The notes: generated from the letters alone by a model not told the origin. A stretch of DNA of 64,000 nucleotides from Hyphomicrobium sp. 12-62-95 (GCA_002279935.1 NCCZ01000004.1:124001-188000), one strand, 5' to 3'; positions 8,942-17,488 are shown, counted from the stretch's first letter. A program made the numbers and translations.

Positions 8942-9116
8942 TTGAAATTCAAAAACCTGCGCTTAACTAACCCTCAGACAGGCAGCGTCGCCTTTCTGTT
9001 GGTAGCTCCCCCCCGTCTACCCGGTGACGCGCCTGAGACGCCGGCTTCCCTCCCGGTGTCTAGCGCGAGAGCGCAAGCGCCCAACTTCGCCCCCCGGAGT
9101 TGGGCGCTTTTCTTTT
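8942..9116 (+). ncRNA. Candidate small RNA with C-rich hairpin loops
   Basis: The stretch between lolA and the next gene has no convincing reading frame but carries several hairpins ending in a strong terminator. GTAG/CTAC (9002-9020) exposes a run of seven C, the CCGG-bounded hairpin at about 9041-9056 exposes TTCCCTCC, GCGC-gaga-GCGC lies near 9063-9074, and the terminator loop holds six C. Single-stranded C-rich loops that can pair with Shine-Dalgarno sequences are typical of several alphaproteobacterial small RNAs. The 5' end is a guess and no promoter was identified with confidence. Confidence 0.45.
9076..9116 (+). terminator. Strong intrinsic terminator
   Basis: AGCGCCCAACT (9076-9086) pairs perfectly with AGTTGGGCGCT (9098-9108), loop TCGCCCCCCGG, followed by TTTCTTTT. 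It ends the candidate small RNA on the plus strand. Confidence 0.85.
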
Positions 9117-9141
9117 GGGCCAACCGCACTGTCTCTCAGGT

Positions 9142-9687
9142 TTAGTGCACGTGGATGGGATGTTGAGTGGCGCTGGTGCCGCGCGACGCCGGCACGATAG
9201 AAGCACTATCGGCAACCATGCTGTCGATAGCCCTCAAGCTCTCCAGCACTGTCGACAAGCGCGCCGTGATACGTTGCACGAAATGGTCGGCAAGGGCGGC
9301 ATCTTCAGCCATTTGGTCCTGCAGATCTTCGCGCGCAATTCGCAAAGCCCGCACCGTGGTCCGCGCCACGATTGTTGACGAATGGCGTGTTTCGATCAGC
9401 ATCGCCATCTCGCCGAGCAGAGACCCTTCGGGAACAGCTTCCGCCGGTTCCTCAAGCGCTGGTCCCGCGATCCGCACCGCCTCACCCGAAACGATGATGA
9501 CTGCGGCGTCGCCCTCTTCGTCTTCGCGGATGATGGTATCACCCGGCTTGTAAACGACGCGATAGGCGCGCCGAGCAATCTCCGTGATCTGCAACGGCCG
9601 CAGCCCCTGAAAGATCTCCAGCTTCAGCATCGGTTTGACGAACGAATCGATAGCCATGACCAACATTTCCAACGCACGCTGCATCAC
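9142..9687 (-). CDS. Cyclic nucleotide-binding domain protein without a DNA-binding domain
   Basis: 181 residues. Residues about 20-140 form a CAP_ED (cyclic nucleotide-binding) beta-roll: IFQGLRPLQITEIARRAYRVVYKPGDTIIREDEEGDAAVIIVSGEAVRI, GSLLGEMAMLIETRHSSTIVARTTVRALRI. There is no helix-turn-helix at the C-terminus, only a helix and a tail, so it is not a Crp/Fnr transcription factor in the usual sense. It could sense a nucleotide for a partner protein. It is transcribed alone; starts at Met 1, 2 or 8 are all possible. Confidence 0.8.
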   Translation of the reverse strand: MMQRALEMLVMAIDSFVKPMLKLEIFQGLRPLQITEIARRAYRVVYKPGDTIIREDEEGDAAVIIVSGEAVRIAGPALEEPAEAVPEGSLLGEMAMLIETRHSSTIVARTTVRALRIAREDLQDQMAEDAALADHFVQRITARLSTVLESLRAIDSMVADSASIVPASRGTSATQHPIHVH

Positions 9688-9823
9688 CCGGAAGTGGGCT
9701 TGCCTTGCTCTGTTGGCAGGACGGTCGGCCGATTCGCGAGAGCCGGTCCAGGGGCCTGTGGATGACCCTGGGGATAGAGCGTTGATGACTATAACTGGAA
9801 GCTCGTTGATATCGCCGCGAGAC

Positions 9824-10507
9824 TCATGGCGCCAGCCGGTATCCGCCGCTTTCGGTAATCAGGATTTCCGCATTTGACGGGTCTTTTTCGATCTTCTGCC
9901 TGAGCCGGTAGATGTGCGTTTCCAGCGTGTGCGTCGTCACACCCGCATTATAGCCCCACACTTCCAACAGCAGCGTATCGCGCGGCACCACCTTGTCGCC
10001 GGCGCGATAGAGAAACTTCAGGATCGACGTTTCTTTCTCCGTCAGCCGCACCTTGCCGCCCTTCTCGTCGAGAAGGATTTTCGCCGCCGGCTTGAATGTG
10101 TAGGGGCCGATCTGAAACACGGCATTTTCGCTCTGCTCGTGCTGGCGCAGCTGCGCCCGGATGCGCGCCAGCAGCACGGCGAATTTGAACGGCTTCGTCA
10201 CGTAATCGTTGGCGCCCGAGTCGAGCCCGAGAATCTGGTCCGCATCCGAGTCGTTCGCCGTCAGCATGATAATCGGCGGCTTGAACCCGCCTTTGCGCAA
10301 TTGCTTCACAGCCTCCCGCCCGTCCATATCCGGCAGGTTGACGTCGAACACCAACAGGTCCGGCTGATCAGCGCGCGCCCGGTCCATGCCCTTCGTGGCC
10401 GTGTTGGCATCGAAGACATCGAACTCGTCGTAAAGCGACAGCTGATCCTTGAGCGATCCGCGCAGATCCTCGTCGTCGTCAACGAGCAGGATACGGCGTG
10501 CGGTCAT
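9824..10507 (-). CDS. cenR: OmpR-family response regulator, CenR type
   Basis: 227 residues: receiver domain 1-120 with acidic pair DDD at 10-12, phospho-accepting Asp55 (VFDVNLPDMDG) and Lys in YVTKPF, then a winged-helix DNA-binding domain (RLTEKETSILKFLYRAGDKV...HTLETHIYRLRQKIE). The wording LTANDSDADQILGLDSGANDYVTKPF and VWGYNAGVTTHTLETH is what I associate with CenR/OtpR, which controls cell-envelope and division genes in Caulobacter and Brucella. No sensor kinase is adjacent. The family is certain; the CenR name rests on remembered similarity. Confidence 0.9.
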   Translation of the reverse strand: MTARRILLVDDDEDLRGSLKDQLSLYDEFDVFDANTATKGMDRARADQPDLLVFDVNLPDMDGREAVKQLRKGGFKPPIIMLTANDSDADQILGLDSGANDYVTKPFKFAVLLARIRAQLRQHEQSENAVFQIGPYTFKPAAKILLDEKGGKVRLTEKETSILKFLYRAGDKVVPRDTLLLEVWGYNAGVTTHTLETHIYRLRQKIEKDPSNAEILITESGGYRLAP

Positions 10508-10665
10508 GCGAACGTCCCCTCAAATTCAATTTTTTGGCCGGCCCGCTGGAAACAAGATCGCGTCGTGGCATGTGCGCGTCTCAGCCGGCCGTTCCGGCAG
10601 TTGACGTTATGCCGCGACGGCCCTGGCGGGGCGAGCAAAGGCAAGGTATTCCGACGTGGAAAATG

Positions 10666-11196
10666 ATGAGAAATGAGCCACGAGGTCAACTGTTAGTACG
10701 CGCGCTCTCGCCCAGATCGGTGCGCGGCGCACTTTTCGTTGGCGGCCGCGCCTTTCCCTGTGCCTTGGGCCGCTCGGGCCGCCGGGCCCTGAAGCGCGAG
10801 GGCGATGGCGCAACCCCCCAAGGGGCTTTTCGGCTGGAAAGCGTCTATTACCGGCCCGATCGCTGCCCACGCCCGCACACCGGGTTGCCCCTGAAGATCA
10901 TCCGTTCTTCATCCGGGTGGTGCGATGCGCCCGCCGACCGCAACTACAACCGTCCCGTCTGCCATCCCTATCCTGCCTCCGCCGAAGAGATGTGGCGGCC
11001 GGACGGGCTTTACGATGTGGTCGTCGTCCTCGACTGCAACCGCCGTCCCCGTGTTCGCGGCCGTGGCAGCGCTATCTTCATGCACGTCGCCCGCCCGGGT
11101 TTCACCCCCACCGAAGGCTGCATCGCCCTTCGCCGCGCTGACTTGCTGCGCCTTCTCGCGCACCTGAAACCCGGCGCCCGCATCCGCATCCCCTGA
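10666..11196 (+). CDS. L,D-transpeptidase (YkuD) family protein
   Basis: About 176 residues from ATG 10666 (ATG 10663 is equally possible); upstream in-frame sequence is not conserved-looking. The YkuD catalytic signature is present near the C-terminus: AIFMHVARPGFTPTEGCIAL, with the catalytic Cys in TEGC and the conserved His earlier. Such enzymes make 3-3 cross-links in peptidoglycan or attach proteins to it. No signal peptide or transmembrane helix is evident, which is also seen in the short alphaproteobacterial versions of this family. It diverges from cenR, so the roughly 155-base gap holds both promoters. Confidence 0.85.
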   Translation: MRNEPRGQLLVRALSPRSVRGALFVGGRAFPCALGRSGRRALKREGDGATPQGAFRLESVYYRPDRCPRPHTGLPLKIIRSSSGWCDAPADRNYNRPVCHPYPASAEEMWRPDGLYDVVVVLDCNRRPRVRGRGSAIFMHVARPGFTPTEGCIALRRADLLRLLAHLKPGARIRIP

Positions 11197-11217
11197 TCCC
11201 TGCCGCCAAATAAAAAA

Positions 11218-11323
11218 GGACCTGGAGCGCTTGCGCGGTCCAGGTCCAGGGAGGAGCACGTCTAGGGGAAGTCCGTGCTCGGGAGAAACGTGAAAAAGGA
11301 TCGCGAGCTTGCGCCCGCGATCC
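11218..11323 (-). terminator. Three successive hairpins, two of them terminators, after amtB
   Basis: Reading leftward from the amtB stop: GGATCGCG/CGCGATCC (11298-11323) with a T-run, then GAGCACG/CGTGCTC (11254-11280) without one, then GGACCTGG/CCAGGTCC (11218-11247) followed by TTTTTTATTT. The first and third are good intrinsic terminators for the minus strand and protect the convergent transpeptidase gene. Confidence 0.75.
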
Positions 11324-11333
11324 CCGATCGAAC

Positions 11334-12815
11334 TCAGTAGTTGTACGCGCGTTCGCCGTGATCCGTGATGTCGAGGCCTTCGCGCTCCTTCTCTTCTGAA
11401 GGACGCAGACCCACGACCAGCTTGACCAGCAGCAACAGGACCAGCGTGCCCAGACCTGAGAACAGGATCGTGAAGCCGACAGCCTTTGCCTGCGCCGTGA
11501 TCTGGAAGATCATGTCGTAGGGAGCGGTGGTCAGTTCACCCGGCTTGGACAGGTAGTCGGGGATGCCCGAGCCGCCAAAATCCGGATTGATCAGGATGCC
11601 CGTTGCAAGAGCGCCGAGGATGCCGCCCACGCCGTGGATGCCGAAGACGTCGAGGCTGTCATCGTACCCGAACGCATGCTTGATGGCCGAGCAGAAGATG
11701 AAGCAGACGATACCGGCGACGAGGCCGAGGATGATCGAACCGAACACACCGGCGAAACCGCAAGCCGGCGTGATGGCCACGAGACCCGCGATCACACCCG
11801 ACACGAGGCCGAGCAGCGACGGCTTACCCTTCGCGAGCCACTCCACAACCATCCACGAGATGGCCGCAGCGGCGGTGGCGACGAACGTGTTGATCGCGAC
11901 CACACCGATCCAGGCGTTGGATTCGAGGTTCGAACCGACGTTGAACCCGAACCAGCCCACCCAGAGAAGGGCAGCGCCGATCATGCACATAACCAGCGAG
12001 TGCGGAGGCATGGCTTCCTTGCCGTAGCCGACGCGCTTGCCGAGTACGATGCAAGCCACAAGACCAGCGATACCGGCGTTGATATGAACGACGGTGCCGC
12101 CTGCGAAGTCGAGCGCGCCCCACTTGAACAGCAGACCGGCATCGGCCAGCACAGCATCAAGCGCAGCCTGAGCCGCGATCTTGGCTTCGCCGTCGGCAGC
12201 AGCCGCAACAGCCTTAGCAGCGTTGCCAAAGGCATCCGGGCCACCCCAGTACCAGACCATGTGTGCCATCGGGAAGTAGATGAACGTCACCCACAGCGCC
12301 ATGAACAGCATCACGGCCGAGAACTTCATGCGTTCAGCGACCGCGCCCAGAATGAGAGCCGGCGTGATCGCCGCGAACGTCATCTGGAACATGATGAAGA
12401 GGTACTCAGGAATATAGACGCCGTTCGAGAACGTGCCTGCGAGCGACGTCGAGTCGACGCCTGAGAGGAACGCCTTGCCGAAGCCGCCAACGAAGTCGTT
12501 GAGCGCGCCGCCGTTGGTGAAGGCCATCGAGTAGCCGTAGGTCACCCACAGCAACATCACCAAGCACATGGTGGCGAACACCTGCATGCACATCGAGAGC
12601 ATGTTCTTGGTGCGCACCAAGCCGCCGTAGAACAGCGCCAGGCCCGGGACGGTCATCAGCAGAACGAGGATGGTAGCGACATACATAAAGGCGATGTCGC
12701 CCTTGTCAGGTGTCGGCGGAGCCGCGTCTTGCGCCAGGGCGGGAACCGCCAGCATGGCCAATGCTGCCGCGGCGCCCACGAGGCGTCCGGTGCAGCGGGG
12801 TAGAGCAAACGTCAT
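11334..12815 (-). CDS. amtB: Ammonium transporter AmtB
   Basis: 493 residues: a signal peptide (LVGAAAALAMLAVPALAQD), then the canonical Amt fold starting YVATILVLLMTVPGLALFYGGLVRTKNMLS. The two pore histidines are in DFAGGTVVHINAGIAGL and GIHGVGGILGALATG, and the C-terminal tail (RPSEEKEREGLDITDHGERAY) is the part that meets GlnK. It moves ammonium across the inner membrane. glnK precedes it by 48 bases in the same direction, the classic glnK-amtB operon in which GlnK plugs the channel when nitrogen is plentiful. Confidence 0.97.
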   Translation of the reverse strand: MTFALPRCTGRLVGAAAALAMLAVPALAQDAAPPTPDKGDIAFMYVATILVLLMTVPGLALFYGGLVRTKNMLSMCMQVFATMCLVMLLWVTYGYSMAFTNGGALNDFVGGFGKAFLSGVDSTSLAGTFSNGVYIPEYLFIMFQMTFAAITPALILGAVAERMKFSAVMLFMALWVTFIYFPMAHMVWYWGGPDAFGNAAKAVAAAADGEAKIAAQAALDAVLADAGLLFKWGALDFAGGTVVHINAGIAGLVACIVLGKRVGYGKEAMPPHSLVMCMIGAALLWVGWFGFNVGSNLESNAWIGVVAINTFVATAAAAISWMVVEWLAKGKPSLLGLVSGVIAGLVAITPACGFAGVFGSIILGLVAGIVCFIFCSAIKHAFGYDDSLDVFGIHGVGGILGALATGILINPDFGGSGIPDYLSKPGELTTAPYDMIFQITAQAKAVGFTILFSGLGTLVLLLLVKLVVGLRPSEEKEREGLDITDHGERAYNY

Positions 12816-12863
12816 AGGTAACTCCCCAGTTATGGATGGTAGGCGAGAGGACGGATGGTGAGA

Positions 12864-13289
<426 letters not shown>

Positions 13290-13308
13290 TTAGCCGCCTA
13301 TGAGGGAG

Positions 13309-13323
13309 TCAAGTCCTGTGCCA
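13309..13323 (-). promoter_or_regulatory. Sigma-54-like -24/-12 promoter of glnK-amtB
   Basis: On the minus strand the sequence is TGGCACAGGACTTGA: -24 element TGGCAC and -12 element TTGA with correct spacing. It is 14 of 15 identical to the element ahead of the first amt (2118-2132). The start site would lie near 13297, giving a leader of about 95 bases. Confidence 0.55.
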
Positions 13324-13403
13324 AATGCCGGCTCGGACGATAACACTTTGAAAAGGTATGACTTATTCTTGTGCAGCTCGCCTCACCTGTCGGCCCGGCC
13401 CCC

Positions 13404-13431
13404 TGCATATGCACAAAATATATGCACAAAA
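13404..13431. promoter_or_regulatory. Repeated ATATGCACAAAA element upstream of glnK
   Basis: ATATGCACAAAA occurs at 13407-13418 and again at 13420-13431, one helical turn plus a little apart, and overlaps the palindrome TGCATATGCA (13404-13413). It lies roughly 107-134 bases upstream of the inferred glnK start site, where NtrC enhancers usually sit, and contains TGCAC half-sites. The role is inferred. Confidence 0.35.
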
Positions 13432-13444
13432 AATCATCAGCCCA

Positions 13445-14347
13445 TTATTTGACCACAATCGCCGTCGACTTGCGCCGGATCAGACCCTCCTGCGCCACTG
13501 ATGCGATGAGCCGACCCTGCCGGTCGAAAAACGACCCCCGGCAAAATCCCCGCGCGGCGTGCGTCGACGGACTGTCCTGCGCATACAAAAGCCAGTCATC
13601 CGCCCGGAACGGCCGGTGCAGCCACATGGCATGGTCGAGGCTCGCCAGCTGGATCTCCGGATCGAACAGCACCTTGCCATGCGCGATCAGCGCCGTGTCC
13701 AGCAGCGTAAAATCCGACGCATACGCCAGAACGCACTGATGCAGCGCCGGATCGTCCGGCAAAGCCCCCGCCGCCCGCATCCAGATCGCCTGCTGCGGCT
13801 CAGCCGGCTCGTTGCTCAAATACCGCCGCACATCGACAGGCTTCATCTCGATGGGCCGCTCCCGGCTCCAGTAGCTGCGCATATTGTCCGGCAGCTTGTC
13901 GACGAACCGCGCGATCAGCTCTTTCGCGTTCGGCAACGTCTCCGGCGGCGGCACATCCGGCATCGGCACCGCATGCTCAAATCCCTCCTCCGGCCGGTGA
14001 AACGACACGCTCATGGTGAAGATCACCCGCCCGTGCTGGACGGCCTTCACGCGCCGGGTCGAAAAACTCCCCCCGTCCCGCGTCCGCTCGACTTCGTAGA
14101 TCAACGGATGCTTCGGATCGCCCGCCAGCAGGAAATACCCATGCAGCGAATGCGCAGCCCGGCCCGCTTCCTCCACCGTCCGCGATGCCGCCACCAGCGC
14201 CTGTCCCAGCACTTGCCCCCCGAACACCCTTTGCCACCCGTCTGCCGGACTCCTCCCCCGGAACAGGTTTTGCTCCAACCGCTCCAGATCCAGGATCGAC
14301 AGCAGCGAGGCGAGAGAGGATGTCGTGGGTTCGGACATGACGGCCAT
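13445..14347 (-). CDS. tesB: Acyl-CoA thioesterase II (TesB family)
   Basis: 300 residues with the double hot-dog fold. Signatures are NLFRGRSPADGWQRVFGGQVLGQALVAASRTV near the N-terminus, HSLHGYFLLAGDPKHPLIYEVERTRDGGSFSTRRVKAVQHGRVIF, and in the second half SLDHAMWLHRPFRADDWLLYAQDSPSTHAARGFCRGSFFDRQGRLIASVAQEGLIR. TesB hydrolyses acyl-CoA thioesters in the cytosol. It diverges from the hydroxylase gene with about 75 bases between. A second Met at residue 4 (MSEPTT) may be the true start; neither has a clear ribosome site. Confidence 0.93.
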   Translation of the reverse strand: MAVMSEPTTSSLASLLSILDLERLEQNLFRGRSPADGWQRVFGGQVLGQALVAASRTVEEAGRAAHSLHGYFLLAGDPKHPLIYEVERTRDGGSFSTRRVKAVQHGRVIFTMSVSFHRPEEGFEHAVPMPDVPPPETLPNAKELIARFVDKLPDNMRSYWSRERPIEMKPVDVRRYLSNEPAEPQQAIWMRAAGALPDDPALHQCVLAYASDFTLLDTALIAHGKVLFDPEIQLASLDHAMWLHRPFRADDWLLYAQDSPSTHAARGFCRGSFFDRQGRLIASVAQEGLIRRKSTAIVVK

Positions 14348-14423
14348 ATTGTCGGATGCTAGGACAAACGTCGGATCGCCATAGGCAAGCTAGCCCCGCG
14401 GCGTGTCAAGCAACCGAGGCGGA

Positions 14424-15662
14424 ATGTCAGCATCTCTGAAGCACTATGATGTCGTCATCTCCGGTGCCAGTGCCGCCGGCCTCTCGTTGGCCTTGGCCCT
14501 CGCCGAAGGTAGTGAAGGCGATCTCCGCATCGCCCTCGTCGACCGCGCATGGCCGCCCACCGCCGTACGAAACGATGTCCGTGCCTACGCGTTCTCCGCC
14601 GCCTCGCGCCACATGCTACAAGCCCTGGGCGCTTGGTCGCCCGTCGCCCCGCACGCGCAGCCCGTCCGCCGCATCGAAATCACCGACAGCCGCCTCGACG
14701 ACGGCATTCGCCCCATCGTCCTCACCTACGACAATATGTTGGAGGACGGCGAACCCGCCACTCACATTGTTCCTGCCAGCGAAATCGTCTCCGCACTGGC
14801 GCTCCGCGTCGCGGATTTTCTCGCCATCGACCGCATCACCCCCGGCGAAATCACGCAGTCTGAAATCGATCCCGCCGGCCTCAAACTCACCCTCGCCGAC
14901 GGCCGCATTCTGAAAACCCGCGTCTTGGTCTCCGCCGAAGGCCGCCAGTCCGCTCTGCGCGACAAGGCCGGCATCAAGCTCATCGGATGGTCCTACGACC
15001 AAATAGGCATCGTCACTTGGGTCGCCCACGAGCGCCCGCACGAGGCCACCGCCGTCCAGCATTTCCTCCCCGCCGGCCCCTTCGCCATTCTCCCCCTCAC
15101 CGGCAACCGCTCTTGCATCACCTGGAGTGAAGAGACCGCCGAGGCCGCTCGCATCCTCGCCCTCGACGACGCAGCCTTCCGCGACGAAGTCGACAAACGC
15201 TTCGGCGGACGTCTGGGTGAAATCACGTTAATCGGCGGCCGCCAATCCTGGCCGCTGTCGATGCATCTCGCCCGCGCCTATGTCGCCGACCGTTTCGCAT
15301 TGATCGGCGATGCCGCCCATGGCGTCCACCCGATCGCAGGCCAAGGACTCAATCTCGCACTGCGCGACGCCGCCGCGCTCGCCGAAGTCCTCATCGACGC
15401 CGCCCGTCTGGGCCTCGACATCGGCAACGCGGAGGTCCTGACGCGCTACGAACGCTGGCGCCGCTTTGATAGCGCTGTCTCCACGGCGACATTCGACGGA
15501 CTCAACCGCCTCTTCTCGTCCGACAACACGATCATGCGCGCCGTGCGCGACGCCGGCCTCGGCCTCGTCGATCGCATGCCGTCGATCAAGCAGATGTTCG
15601 TGACCGAAGCCGCCGGCCTCTCGGGCGAGGTGCCCCGTCTTTTGCGCGGCCAAGCAATCTGA
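14424..15662 (+). CDS. FAD-dependent UbiH/UbiF/COQ6-family hydroxylase
   Basis: 412 residues from ATG 14424, which has GAGGCGG five bases ahead; a GTG at 14403 is less likely. The FAD-binding fold starts YDVVISGASAAGLSLALALAE, the DG-like motif is followed by VRAYAFSAASRHMLQALG, and the second FAD signature is FALIGDAAHGVHPIAGQGLNLALRDAAAL. These flavin monooxygenases hydroxylate the ubiquinone ring. Which ring position it attacks cannot be told from sequence alone. It is a single gene convergent with the rhodanese gene, 9 bases apart. Confidence 0.9.
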   Translation: MSASLKHYDVVISGASAAGLSLALALAEGSEGDLRIALVDRAWPPTAVRNDVRAYAFSAASRHMLQALGAWSPVAPHAQPVRRIEITDSRLDDGIRPIVLTYDNMLEDGEPATHIVPASEIVSALALRVADFLAIDRITPGEITQSEIDPAGLKLTLADGRILKTRVLVSAEGRQSALRDKAGIKLIGWSYDQIGIVTWVAHERPHEATAVQHFLPAGPFAILPLTGNRSCITWSEETAEAARILALDDAAFRDEVDKRFGGRLGEITLIGGRQSWPLSMHLARAYVADRFALIGDAAHGVHPIAGQGLNLALRDAAALAEVLIDAARLGLDIGNAEVLTRYERWRRFDSAVSTATFDGLNRLFSSDNTIMRAVRDAGLGLVDRMPSIKQMFVTEAAGLSGEVPRLLRGQAI

Positions 15663-15671
15663 CCCCGCCGC

Positions 15672-16247
15672 TCACTCGCCCTTGCTGACCTTCGACGTCC
15701 CCGGCCGGTAGGCAATCCCCTCCTGCCGCTTGATCAAGGAAGCCGCATTCGGGCTGAACGGATGCACTTCGTCGGTCGGCCCCGAAGGACCCTCCAGTGC
15801 CCGCTTCTCATTGTGCCAGCGGAAAATACCGCCCTCGAGATTATAAACGCCTGCCGCCCCGGCATTGCGCGCCGTCGCATCAATGCGGCTGGCAAGATCC
15901 GAACTCCGCCCACCCACCGCGCAATAGACCACGACCTTCTTGCCCGTGAGCTTCGCACCAAAGGTCGACTGAAATTGCTTCGCCGACATCCGGGGATCAA
16001 CGCGCTGCGCGCCCGGTATCCGGCTGACGCCAAACTCCGCGTCCGTCCGCGCGTCGAGAAGAACCACCTCGGCCCCACTCTTCTCCAGCGTCGCAAGCTC
16101 TTCCGAGCCCATCACCGCGACGGCCGGATAGCTCTTGCGCAAGTCAGCTTCCACCGCATCGAGCGGTGACGGCTGCTCGGCCAGCGCCGGCAGCGCAACA
16201 GCGAGCAGAACAGCCAACGCGCTCGCAGCGATCGATCGGGTCATCAC
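15672..16247 (-). CDS. Exported rhodanese-domain protein
   Basis: 191 residues with a signal peptide (IAASALAVLLAVALPALAE). One rhodanese domain follows: VVLLDARTDAEFGVSRIPGAQRVDP and the active-site loop VVYCAVGGRSS with Cys109, then YNLEGGIFRWHNEKRALEG. It is a periplasmic sulfurtransferase-type protein; the physiological sulfur donor is unknown. It lies 3 bases downstream of rimM in the same direction and is probably cotranscribed with it, an association I read as positional rather than functional. Confidence 0.87.
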   Translation of the reverse strand: MMTRSIAASALAVLLAVALPALAEQPSPLDAVEADLRKSYPAVAVMGSEELATLEKSGAEVVLLDARTDAEFGVSRIPGAQRVDPRMSAKQFQSTFGAKLTGKKVVVYCAVGGRSSDLASRIDATARNAGAAGVYNLEGGIFRWHNEKRALEGPSGPTDEVHPFSPNAASLIKRQEGIAYRPGTSKVSKGE

Positions 16248-16250
16248 AGT

Positions 16251-16808
16251 CTACTCCTCTTCGACCAGTCCGTCCGCCGTGCCCGCCTCGCCATCATCTT
16301 CGGCAAACGCAGGCAGCACAACGGTCACGCGGCCGGTCTCGATGTCCACGGCCGGCACGGCCTCTTTTGTAAACGGCACCAGCAGCGTCTCCCGCTCACC
16401 GGGCCGGGAAATTTCGACAAGGTCGCCCGCACCGTAATTGACCACGCCAGCGACCGTTCCCAATACGGAACCCTGCGCATCGACGGCCGTCAATCCAGCT
16501 AGGTCCTCGTAGTAGTACTCGCCGGGCTCCAAGTCCGGCAGTTGGCCGCGCTTTACATAAAGACCCGTGTTCCGCAGTTTCTCCGCCGCCGTTCGATCAT
16601 CCACGCCCTGCAGCCGCGCAATCACGGCCTTTGCCGTCACGCGAAGCCCCGCGATCTTAAATGTCCGTTTTCCCGCCTTGTCGCTCAGCGGCCCATAAGC
16701 CGCGATATCGGCCGGGTCCTCGGTGAACGTACGGATACTGACCTCACCTTTGATGCCGTGGGCCGCGCCGATTTCGCCGAGGAGAATAAGGCGTTCAGGA
16801 TCAATCAT
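16251..16808 (-). CDS. rimM: Ribosome maturation factor RimM
   Basis: 185 residues from the Met of MIDPERLILLGEIGAAHGIKGEVSIRTFTEDPADI. The N-terminal RimM domain is followed by the PRC-barrel domain (GEYYYEDLAGLTAVDAQGSVLGTVAGVVNYGAGDLVEI...LLVPFTKEAVPAVDIETGRVTV). RimM binds ribosomal protein S19 and helps assemble the 30S head. In many bacteria it sits between rpsP and trmD; here an HTH regulator and a small membrane protein separate it from rpsP, and trmD is not adjacent. Confidence 0.95.
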   Translation of the reverse strand: MIDPERLILLGEIGAAHGIKGEVSIRTFTEDPADIAAYGPLSDKAGKRTFKIAGLRVTAKAVIARLQGVDDRTAAEKLRNTGLYVKRGQLPDLEPGEYYYEDLAGLTAVDAQGSVLGTVAGVVNYGAGDLVEISRPGERETLLVPFTKEAVPAVDIETGRVTVVLPAFAEDDGEAGTADGLVEEE

Positions 16809-16837
16809 CGCGTTACTTTCCGTTGTACCCAAGGCCT

Positions 16838-17413
16838 TCAGCCAGGCAGCGGCCCGAGATAGGCCATCGTCACGTTCAACGGCCGCCCCTCGACGTGCAC
16901 CACCGTCGACGAGAACGGATCGGGCCGGTCGAGTTCGGCCACGACTTCCACCAGTGATCCCGCTTGCCCGGGGTCCAACCCCGTCATGAGTTGACCCTCC
17001 GGCGGCACGCGCAACCAAACACGGAAATGAAACGTCTGGCGCACGCTGTCAAACCGGTAGCTGCCCTCGAATTTTCCTCCCCCCGTATCCGATCCGACGA
17101 TCCGGCCCGCCTTCAAGAGCGCAATGCCATCGCCATCCGCGCCAGGCTCAATGGGCTGGCCGTGCGGCCGGTAGCGCAAGCTGTAGAGGCCGTCGTTCAC
17201 ACCAGGGGATTGCGCGGCGAGCCGTGCAAATTCCAGCGTGCGCCGGGACTCGTCGGCGAACTGCAGCATACGCAAATAGGCCTTCACAGGCCCGGGAATG
17301 GTGACTTCACCAGTCGCCCAAAGGCTGACGGTGCGTGGGCTGACATCGAGCAGCCGGGCGAAATCCGTCTGCTTCAAGCCCAACCGATCCAAAACCCGCT
17401 TTAATCCGCTCAT
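16838..17413 (-). CDS. HTH (XRE-type) protein with a GrlR-like C-terminal domain
   Basis: 191 residues. The N-terminus is a helix-turn-helix: LKRVLDRLGLKQTDFARLLDVSPRTVSLWATGEVTIPGPVKAYLRML. From about residue 72 the sequence changes to a beta-rich module, VNDGLYSLRYRP...GIALLKAGRIVGSDTGGGKFEGSYRFD, which has the layout of GrlR-type regulators (DG-Y-S-F, G-I-G-D, G-Y). It is thus likely a small sensor-regulator that binds DNA. It sits in the rpsP-rimM interval, 29 bases ahead of rimM. The domain call is by eye and the target is unknown. Confidence 0.7.
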   Translation of the reverse strand: MSGLKRVLDRLGLKQTDFARLLDVSPRTVSLWATGEVTIPGPVKAYLRMLQFADESRRTLEFARLAAQSPGVNDGLYSLRYRPHGQPIEPGADGDGIALLKAGRIVGSDTGGGKFEGSYRFDSVRQTFHFRVWLRVPPEGQLMTGLDPGQAGSLVEVVAELDRPDPFSSTVVHVEGRPLNVTMAYLGPLPG

Positions 17414-17488
17414 AATCAGTGTTCAGCAAAACCCGGGCCAAGATCAGAGAACGGTCGAATTCATTAGTCGGCTCGACGAATTGTGCGA

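Noticed and set aside
8942..9116. 4.5S (SRP) RNA or 6S RNA
   Set aside because: The GGAA tetraloop region of SRP RNA and the paired ends with a central bubble of 6S RNA are not seen.
9142..9687. Treating the cyclic nucleotide-binding protein as the regulator that binds the palindrome at 8907-8924
   Set aside because: The protein has no helix-turn-helix domain, so it cannot be assumed to bind DNA.
13404..13434. ATATGCACAAAA repeats as part of a CRISPR or tandem repeat array
   Set aside because: Only two copies without spacers or cas genes; better read as a regulatory element.
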